From contig ML213504.1 in the NCBI GenBank assembly GCA_004369045.1, positions 1,536,894-1,600,893 on the forward strand: a stretch of 64,000 bases of DNA, read 5' to 3'. The stretch comes from Heliocybe sulcata (Eukaryota; Basidiomycota; Agaricomycetes; Gloeophyllales; Gloeophyllaceae). This document shows, piece after piece, positions 56,050 through 64,000 of the stretch (position 1 is the stretch's first letter; each line of letters starts with the position of its first letter). The notes under the pieces were generated by a model. It was not told the DNA's origin. It saw only the letters and a list, made by a program, of their open reading frames with translations, and ran no database searches. Both the position numbers and the translations under genes were made by a program.

Positions 56050-58119
56050 TCACAGGTGGGCCTTGAGACCATGCTCCTCCAAAAGGGCGGTCTCCTTCTT
56101 CTTGATCTCGGCAGTGGTCTTGTGTAGCTGAGAGGCACGCTTCAGCTCCCTGCGTCCAATTTGATGGACGTGGACCTATCGAGCAAACAGGTCAGAATCA
56201 GACACGAACGGAATCGAATCGCGCTCACAGCGTCCGGGCCCTACATGTCATTCATACAGGGTCAGTAAATAGTCCGCATCTCGCACGCATCACTTCTGAC
56301 GTACATCAGCAAGCCTGAGAGTGCGTAGCCCCGCGAATACTTGAGCAAGAGGCTGATCCTGGCTCAGGCCCTCGGCACCAAATGCTTGCATGGCGGTGTC
56401 GACGACCCGACAGGCCATGGAAGGGACCACGAACTAGGGAAAACGGTCTTTACTCGGACCTCCGGTCGATCGCAATTCGCAATTGCCATACCTTCGCAAT
56501 ACCAATCTCTTTCAGAGCCCCCTTGGCTCTGACCTTGTCGATCTTTCCGAGAAGTTAAGCCTGCTGTTCTGGAGAAGCATCACGAGCGATGCGCACCTGA
56601 TTTGCCGCACTGAGGACGAGAAGACGAGAAGACTCGATTTCGGCCCGGCATTTCGCTATGTCGGCGATAACGCTGCCTGGACCCGTGTATATTTGTGCGG
56701 CCCTGTTCTAATAGTAGGGAGCGGCTTACCGTGCTCGTACAAATACTTTCCGAAGGTCTTCCTTGAGGGATCGGTGACTCGCTGTATCATCAGGTCCAGA
56801 GCAGCCTGTGCTGCTCCAATTGACCTCATGCAATGATGGATGCGACCTGGCCTAGAGAACAGGTGAGCATAGACTGCATATCATGACGGATAGGGACTTT
56901 ACCCAAGACGTCCTTGAATGATCTGGGGACCTGATCAATAGGACTAAAGCTGAACGGTGTTGTGGAGTACTACCTCGAACCCCTTGCCCCAATCCCACAC
57001 AAGATTGCCGAGAGGGACGCGTACGTTATCGTAAATAACTTCGCAATGACCCTCGGGAGCATCGTCGTAGCCGAGCACCTGCATGGGACGTACGACCTTG
57101 ACGCCGGGCGCGTCTGCAGGTACAATGACGACACTCTGCTGCGAATACGTGCTCGTATTATTGGGATCGCTCTTGCCCATAACCAGATGAACTTTGGTTC
57201 TAGGATCGCCAGCACCGCTGATCCACCTGGCCAACCGGCGGAACAGAGCTTCAGTCCCTGGACCGCGTACACGAGGCACCAATAACTCGCCATTTGTGAC
57301 CGTTAATTACGATCTCGTTGCCTTCTTGCCGAATGGACGTCCGGATGTTCGTAGCATCAGAAGATGCAACTAGAGAATTCTCCGGTCACTCGGCGTCAGT
57401 ATTCAATTGAATCCGACTAACCAAACCGCTCGGTCATGGCGAATGACGAGCGGATTTCTCCATTCAGGAGCGGCAGCAGCCATTTTTTCTGCTGCTCCGG
57501 ATTCCCGTACCGGGCCAGCACCTCTGAGAGGACATAAGACACTGAGTTCAGGGAGAATGGGTACGTCAGGGAGAAACACTGACCCATATTCCCCGTGTCG
57601 GGCGCCGAGCAGTTGACGACCTGAGGAGCAAAATGCCCTCCTCGGCCGAGGATCTCTGCCATCACGGCATACTGTGCAACTCAGAGTTGAGTAAGCATGC
57701 AGACGGACTTCCGAATACGCACCTCCAGGTTGGTCAGGGGGACACCGTGCTCGGGGTAATGCGCCTTGCTCAGGAAAAGATTCCAGAGGCCAAGTTTCCG
57801 GGCTTTCACCTTGAGCTGCTCAATGATCGGTATCACGGTCTTCCACCGCTTCTCCGGGTCCGTAGGCAGTTGGGCATGTGCCAACTTCATTGCTGGGAGA
57901 ACCTCCTCCTATACCCATGTTAGTGGGAAGCCCAGAGAGGAGACGACCCCATCACGTACATGCATGAAGGCAATAAGCTTCGTGAGCGTCTCCTTTGCAT
58001 ACGGAGAGAATTTGTCCTCGACCTAGAAGATTCAGTCAGCGGAAGGCGCCCCGGATTGTCAAAGTTACCATAGTCCATGATGAGGGAGACGTCAAATCAG
58101 CCACTGTGGGAGGGGCCAT
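56050..58119 (-). CDS. Acyl-CoA dehydrogenase (ACAD10/11-like)
   Basis: FAD-dependent acyl-CoA dehydrogenase of the long ACAD10/11-type subgroup. The N-terminus [17 protein letters not shown] has no obvious presequence. Helical part: [20 protein letters not shown] near 58000; [40 protein letters not shown]. Flavin and substrate part: [19 protein letters not shown], then [40 protein letters not shown] and [21 protein letters not shown]-terminal helices: [70 protein letters not shown], and [20 protein letters not shown] with a final EEHGLKAHL. An apparent in-frame stop near 56554 is in a 54-base intron. About nine introns. The lack of a targeting peptide suggests peroxisomal or cytosolic location, but this is not settled. 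Confidence 0.9.
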
Positions 58120-58529
58120 GGTGGTTTGGTGTCAAACTCAATAGACGCCTTCCCCGCATTGTTAGTTGACCGGCTATGAAAAGGCCGAGTCGCATGATCT
58201 GCGTGCGAGAGGAAGAGGCAGGTGACTACCTCCGGAGTGCAGGTACGGGCGATCTAGATGAATGCTGTTCACAAGCAACGGGTCCTATAACCACCGATCT
58301 CATCAGACAACGTGTTCCAGTAGTGTACGCGTGTATAAGGGTATCTTTAACAATATCCATGCCTAAACGGCGATATGATACACACTAGAACAATCAAGCT
58401 AAAGTAGAAATACACAGAAGATACAAATATCATAATGTACAAGTAAGCTACATACAGGGCAAAGCGTCAAATGTTTATTATAGCAAAAAAGCACAACTTC
58501 AGTCATCACGAGCACAAGAAACAGGGCGA
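58120..58529. other. Intergenic stretch
   Basis: Promoter of the acyl-CoA dehydrogenase and 3' end of the second Zn2Cys6 gene. The A/T-rich 58380-58500 part fits a 3' untranslated region. Confidence 0.45.
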
Positions 58530-61500
58530 CTAACCATGGGGAATATGCCCATTGTCAAGGTTCAGATCGCCAATCGTGAAAGGCATGTCAGGGTCGTAAC
58601 GGAACGCGCCAGCATCAAAGGTCTGCCACAGGCCATCCTGCTCGTTCGACACGGGATACCCAACAGGGCTGTAATTGCGGAGCAGATCGAGTCCTCGGAA
58701 CGGGAGGCCGTTGGCATCGAAGCTAGCAGATGCAGCAGACATCCCGTTCAGCCCCATGGACACTCCATCGTAGCCCACCATGGTATTCTGAGCATTGGAA
58801 TTGCCCTGCCAGCCGTTGGACGACTGCGAGCCGGATGGGAAGAAACTCAACCCGTTGAGATTGTTATTGCCCCCATTCCATTGCTCGACCGATGGTTGGC
58901 TCATCGAGCTCGTGGTCATTCCGAAGTTGTAATCGAAGGCATGAGGCGACTGAGGCAACGGGACACTCGTGGGAGACACTGGTCCGTTCATGGAACCAAA
59001 GCTCGTGCTGGTCATGATCCTGGGAGGACTCCTGTCGTGCGGCACGTCCACGACAGGCATAATGGGAGACGGGAGACTATTCACAGACGCCGGCGACGAG
59101 TTGGCACTGAGGGTGGGCATGTGAGACTGGCCTGGGAAAGAACTCGAGAGAGGCTGCATGTACTGATTAGAAGCCCTCTGGTCATGCGCTACATCGGGTT
59201 CATCGTGGCCTCTCCGGCGGGACGTGGATCTTGGCCGATTATGTGCTGCATGACAGGAAAGTCAACACCCTGGACGATCCGGGCTCTTTCAATAAAACTC
59301 ACCTGGTACCGGATACGGTGCCGCGTGGAAGGCGCGCCTAGGGGACTGACTCGAGTCAGGCGAGAACGCCCGCCGTGACCTGTTGCGGATGACACTTTCC
59401 GTAAGGGACCTGTCAGGAGGGGCCATCTGGTTGGAGTGCCTTCGCCTTGTAGGACCAGGTCCCATACTAGGCCCCAGAGGAGGTGATCTTGGCATGGCAG
59501 CATTCCTGCTTGCCGACTGCGTGGCGTTTGTAGCCGTCTTGCAAAGATCACTAAGCAATTCCTTGCACTTGCGTGCACCAGGCCACGAGCCCTCCCAGGA
59601 CTCAATAGCGCCCAAACAGCTGGTTACTTCCTCCATGGCAGCATGCGACGCCTTGTTATCTGTCACATGCATAGCATAGAGCAAGATGATCACTGCGGAG
59701 CTGAAGAGATGCTGGATGAAAAAGGCGAGATGGTGAGAGGGAGGAACAACGTTCTTGATGGACGGCGCCAGCCTGATGCACGCGCGAGCTGATGAAACAG
59801 CTCTGGCAGTGGATCGGGGTGCAATAGGTTGTCCTGTCTTAACTGGCAGGAAGTTTCGATGCAGTGTTGTCAAGATAGCGTAATAGTGGCTGCACAGAAC
59901 AGCACCCATGGACACCTGCTTCTCGTTCTGGGGACCGGACTTGAAGACGTTCGGCAGCTCATCGCACCACTTGGTCAGATCTCGGTCCAGCGACTCGACC
60001 GCACGCAAGACTTCCTGGCGTCTCTCCGGCTCGAGGTGCTCCTTGCAAACGTCCGCGGAGTAAACCTCGCGGAGCACGCGTCCCGCGATCTTGTAGAGCG
60101 CAGTCAGTGCGACGAACCCAGACATAAGCGATGGGCTAGTCTGGTTGATCTGGGCACCCTGGAAGTAGTCCGGCAGCTGTTCGTCGTCGTATTCCACGGG
60201 CAGCTCCACATCGCAGTCAGCGTCCTCAGCGCCAAGGGGCCGGCCCAGAGCGAGTGCCAGCATGCGATCGAGAGTATAGACGCCCCACCAGATCTTCCTG
60301 CGGGTTTCCTTCTCGATTGGTGGCACCGTTAGCCTCCGCGGCGATCGCTGATAAGATACGATCAGTATGGAAGAATACATAATGAGCCAAGCATACTCAC
60401 ATGCAGGCCGAGATCTTGCGCTATGCGGACGGCTTGTCCGACAAGAAGCCAAGCTTGCGGAAGACAATTGACAGAGCACAGGAACGAAGAGAGTAAAAGG
60501 AAGCACTGGACGTGCGGGACCTGGATAGAGGCGTGACTAATGTAGTGTAATATCAGAGCTCTGAAGGAAACTAATTAGTCAACTCCGAGTTTTTATGACA
60601 AATGAGTAATCACCGTTCATAATAGATCATGCCCATTCCCCCTCCGTCGGGGTTATCGTCCACAAGACGAGGGTCTTGGACAAGTTGGGCCGCACACGCA
60701 AAGATAGCAAAGACCAACGAGATGAATGCTGTTTGGTTGCGGTGCAGCTGGACGTCGGTCGTATGGTTCATTAGGAAGTCGTATTGTCGTAAAAACGTGA
60801 CTTTGTCGAGGACGGGCATTAGGAAATGGAATTTGGAGAAATATGCATCGACCTGTGCTGACGATAAGCTCACGGTTCTCGACATAAGCTGCGATACTTA
60901 CGAGCTTGTCTGCGAGATCTCGCTCGGGATACTCGACCTCTTCTGGACCAGGGAGGGCACGGACCTTCCCAAAGTAAACGGAGGCAGGGAAATAGAGTTT
61001 GTTGGCACTGGGACCTGGTGCACGAGGATCCTCCTCCATGGGTGAGACGCGGTGAAGAGGGGATGTTGTCAATGCACGGAACGACTGTATGAGTGACATG
61101 GTTGAGGATCCTCCTATCCACCGCATGCTACCGTGCTCGTCGAGCGCCAATTGTCCAAAAGACTCTGAGACATCGTCTTCCATCTTGACCGGCTGCGGAG
61201 ACTGGGACTGAGACTTCTCACTGCCATTGGGGGACCTTGAGCTATTCCACTCTCCCGATGAGGAGGGCTGTATGGGCCCTGGAAGTTCAAGGTTTGATCT
61301 CGAAGACTGTGAAGAAGGCGCAAGGCTGGAGAATGCGGACATGTCCACGCCTTCGATCTGACCCAGCTGACCGAGCTGATCTAGAACGGGCGTGACTTGG
61401 GTAAACAGGGTCTCCATGTGAAGAAGGCGCTGTTCGAGCTCCTGGACATAGCTGTAGTCGATGACAGGTCAGAAATGTGGAGGAAGAGAGGGTGCTCAGC

Positions 61501-61820
61501 GCTCACTGTCTGCTCAACGCCGCCCGGTCTTTCGTCTGCAACCAAGTACATTGCGAGCCCGACGACGTACACTGCGAGCATGTGGGCTCGCATCCATCGC
61601 ACTTTATCTTCTTCCGCCTTTATGAGATGTTATGGGGTGCGTCGGTCGGAGATGCAGTGCCTACTCACCTGCAGCTCTCGCAAGCTCGCCAGACTCTCCG
61701 CCTCTGCAACTGCATGGGTTTCGAGCCGAGGTCGGCGGACAACATGCTCTGGTCCTCAGGTCGTTTCTTCTTCTGGTGGAGAAGGACGGGTTGGACGTCG
61801 TCCTTGTCGGGGAGCGTCAT
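58530..61820 (-). CDS. Zn2Cys6 transcription factor with fungal_trans domain
   Basis: A complete zinc cluster is split by one intron: WRACESCR then RKKIKCDGCEPTCSQC and TSSGSQC near 61680-61540 (C-x2-C-x6-C-x6-C-x2-C-x6-C). YVQELEQRLLHMETLF near 61440 is a dimerisation coiled coil. Ser/Pro-rich linkers follow, then the regulatory domain: LSSAQVDAYFSKFHFLMPVL near 60850, then RKIWWGVYTLDRMLALALGR with PLGAEDADCDVELPVEYDDE. After that come LMSGFVALTALYKIAGRVLR and CSHYYAILTTLHRNFLPV. The C-terminus from 59159 is Ser/Asn/Pro/Gly-rich (MQPLSSSFPGQSHMPTLSAN, VEQWNGGNNNLNGLSFFPSG), typical of activation regions, and ends DLNLDNGHIPHG. Its order fits xylanolytic-type activators, but targets are unknown. 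The start is the ATG at 61818-61820. Confidence 0.9.
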
Positions 61821-63396
61821 AGTGGAAGGTGAGAAAGTTGGCAAGAGGACAGGACGGAGACGGGCAATAAGTAAGCGGCGAGATCGGGCAGGAGATCGCA
61901 CGCGATCCCGAGCACGTGGCGGAGATACAACGGTCGTTTGGGCACGGAAGCAGCGCCGCGCTTCTTTCAGTACAGCGGGCGATGGCCTTCGAGAAGCGTC
62001 CTGGCAGCGTCCGAGATTCAGTCAAACCGCAGGGTCCCTCCTGCCCAACAAGGCTGCCCTTTAATACCCACCGCCGTGGCACAACTCAAGTGCACTTGTG
62101 AGTTTTGTTGACTTGTCTCAGCCTCGTGGGCGTCCCCTGGAGCGGCGCATATGATTTCCGAGGCAGAGCGCAGCAGGGGGCGGTGGCACTGCCTCCCATG
62201 CACATAACACCGGTCCGAATATGTCCTCATTGCTCTCCCTTTCGACCTGCTGCTATTAAGGGCCCCATGAACAATCCACCCTGTTCCTCATCGATAATAA
62301 TAACAGTCCGAGTAACACCTTTTGTAAACGCCTCCGATGGTCAGAGACTCGCCGCCCCAGATTAATTGCTTCCGGTTCGTCAAACTCTCTTATTGAACTC
62401 TGTTGCATTGCGATTAACAACAGAAAGCCTCGCGTCGCTATCATATCGCACGGCCCCATGGTGCGATTAGCCTTGTCGCCACGAATTGGACAATCTCTTT
62501 GTTGTCTTCTGGCCAACGCTTCAGGGCCGACGATTAACCAGTTGTCGATCACACGGACCCTTCATATCCGAGTGCTATGCTGTTACTCCTCCGCTCCGAG
62601 CCTTCCTGCCGTCCGCTGCTGGGATTACTTTGGCAAGTCGCCCTAAGATAATAGCATCAGCTGGTGTTCTGCGCTAACGCTTTAGGACTGCAGTCGCCGT
62701 GCTTCTGCAGCTATCTTCCAGGCGATCCCGCACATCCCCGAAAGCACACTTCGGCGAACAAGTTATCCTCCCAGTGCTCCTTCTGCTTCCTTCTGACAGA
62801 CCTTCTCCCAAGCGCACGCCCACTTGGCTTCCTCCTCTTGGCCAAATTCCTGGAAGGATCGCGAATAAGAATTCCGATATCAAAATTCATCGATTTGGGC
62901 ATGGTAGCCGGACGTTCATGGGAGTTCCTGTGCCGGCCGCTTCTCATACGTCTGTCCAACGGCATCGGGATGAAGCACAGCAGCGAAGGGTCGTGGGCTG
63001 CTTTCGTAAAAGGATGTAGCAGTAACTCGGGAAATCCGGTGTAGACACACTTGACGTACACACCGTACCGCCATGTGGGAGTCGAGTTGCGTCGCCTGCG
63101 AATCGAATAAGGGCTGCGGAGTACTAAAATGACCACTTTGTCTTCGTAGCTCAGTACATGTATTCTATTTTCCGTGCTCGCAACATGTTCCATTTACTCT
63201 GACATGAAACGCGAGTGGCCTGGCAGCCTTCCAAGTCTGAAGCTGAAGGCACATCAAACGCAGTGCACCGCCACATCCCGCATTTGGCGGCGTTAACCGG
63301 GCCACGTGATTACGCGCGTCATTTTGGGCACGGTCACGGCCTTTTCTCTGGCCTTCATCGCATTCACTTCACATTTGGCTGCCAAATACCCAGACC
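61821..63396. other. 1.6-kb divergent spacer between TF and Pab2-like gene
   Basis: No supported gene. Overlapping frames on both strands near 62690-63190 (up to 160 codons) are unlike proteins, and no repeat ends were found. The space probably holds two promoters, and the TF side may be autoregulated, but I see no matched site. Confidence 0.5.
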
Positions 63397-64000
63397 ATGG
63401 CCGACTATGCAGCCGCCGAACCGGAAGAAAATGGTGACCAGATAATTAACGACGATGAGGAAGCCGAGAACAAGGTACGTCTCGCTTGTCCGTGACAATA
63501 ATCAACTTGCCAGGGTAGAATGGAACTGAAGGCGGCTTGGTGGCATTTCGTTACAGGAAATACAACTTATGAAGCAGCGGGTGGAGGAGATGGAGAGGGA
63601 GGCGAAAAAGCTGCGAGAGCTTCAAGCAGCGGCGGAGAAGGCGGCAGCGGGCTCGGAGGGCGAAGGTGGTGAAGGTGTCCCAATGGAGACAGAGGAAGAC
63701 AAGGCCGCTGCCGACAGCAGGAGTGTCTATGTGGGCAATGTGAGTTTAAAATTTTATGCTAGGCAAAGACATCTCTCATACAATGCTGACTGCTCTTCTG
63801 CGCCTGTCAACCTGATGTTCGATCAGGTTGATTATGGATCAACACCCGAAGAAATTCAACAACATTTCCAAGCATGTGGGCCCATTAATCGTGTCACCAT
63901 CATCTGCGACAAATTTACTGGCCATCCCAAAGGGTCAGTCCTAAGCTCGACTTTGCATTGCTACTTTATCCTTAAACGACGAAACACGACGCAGGTATGC
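63397..64000 (+). CDS. PABPN1/Pab2-like nuclear poly(A)-binding protein (5' part only)
   Basis: The gene runs off the right edge. Exon 1 (63397-63474) [20 protein letters not shown]; exon 2 (63557-63739) [20 protein letters not shown] with a coiled-coil helix and an acidic stretch to RSVYVGN; exon 3 (63827-63933) [20 protein letters not shown] with [16 protein letters not shown]. The next exon starts at about 63996. The order of acidic N-terminus, helix and single RRM with V-Y-V-G-N-V (RNP2) is typical of PABPN1/Pab2, which controls poly(A) tail length and nuclear RNA decay. Introns are 82, 87 and about 60 bases. Confidence 0.88.

Noticed and set aside
56554-56556. In-frame stop suggesting an acyl-CoA dehydrogenase pseudogene
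   Set aside because: It lies in a 54-base GT-AG intron with a CTTAAC branch site; splicing restores the conserved family sequence.
58536-59378. 280-codon plus-strand frame opposite the second Zn2Cys6 gene
   Set aside because: It is the complement of the Ser/Asn-rich activation region and the neighbouring intron; no protein-like features.
62711-63193. 160-codon minus-strand frame in the TF/Pab2 spacer
   Set aside because: Overlapping plus-strand frames, no domain-like sequence, no plausible splice partner.
1-64000. Secondary-metabolite cluster, mating-type locus, CRISPR or virus-like element
   Set aside because: No backbone enzymes, homeodomain/pheromone genes, direct repeats with spacers, or capsid, polymerase or LTR features were recognised.

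Overview
This window is a gene-dense piece of nuclear DNA from a filamentous basidiomycete, most likely an Agaricomycete (mushroom-forming fungus). The evidence is many short GT-AG introns of about 40-75 bases, compact spacing of 0.1-1 kb, CT-rich stretches just before start codons, and proteins of fungal type throughout (Zn2Cys6 regulators, a DEP/RGS protein, a CipC-like protein, Tgl3/4/5 patatin lipase, DUF1748, UXS1). I see no prokaryotic features, no rRNA or tRNA gene, no CRISPR and no virus-like element. Family calls come from reading translated exons; no database was searched. Gene spans run from start to stop codon and include introns.

Left part (1-19.5 kb): a small inverted-repeat element (311-435); NOP9 and bystin/ENP1, two 40S ribosome biogenesis factors, facing each other; UXS1 (UDP-glucuronate decarboxylase), divergent from bystin; a mushroom-type alpha/beta-hydrolase; an unrecognised coiled-coil protein; a 2.7-kb stretch without a gene; a DEP/RGS regulator of G-protein signalling (FlbA/Thn1 type); a Dap1-like cytochrome b5-fold haem protein; and a conserved-looking hypothetical.

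Middle part (19.9-46.5 kb): a doubtful multi-exon hypothetical; nucleoporin Nup160/Nup120; a Zn2Cys6 transcription factor; mitoribosomal protein mS42-like (SOD fold) divergent from OST2/DAD1; a DUF1748 protein; a decayed isochorismatase-family pseudogene carrying a 265-base MITE; a large acidic coiled-coil protein; an MLRQ/NDUFA4-like respiratory-chain protein; an aldo/keto reductase; STI1/Hop with a textbook heat-shock element upstream; and a Tgl3/4/5-type triacylglycerol lipase.

Right part (46.7-64 kb): possible gene remnants at about 46.8-47.3 kb; a CipC-like stress protein with a clear TATA box; AP-3 mu (APM3); a PUB-domain protein; an RRM protein divergent from the LYR-type ATP synthase assembly factor FMC1; a SIRT5-like sirtuin; an unrecognised small protein; an acyl-CoA dehydrogenase; a second Zn2Cys6 factor with a fungal_trans domain; and the 5' part of a PABPN1/Pab2-like gene cut by the window end.

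Most genes are housekeeping and there is no biosynthetic cluster. The most distinctive local signals are the isochorismatase pseudogene with its nested MITE, the other small TIR element, the heat-shock element before STI1, the long empty stretch before the RGS gene, and several unrecognised fungal proteins. I did not find a convincing new multi-gene system.
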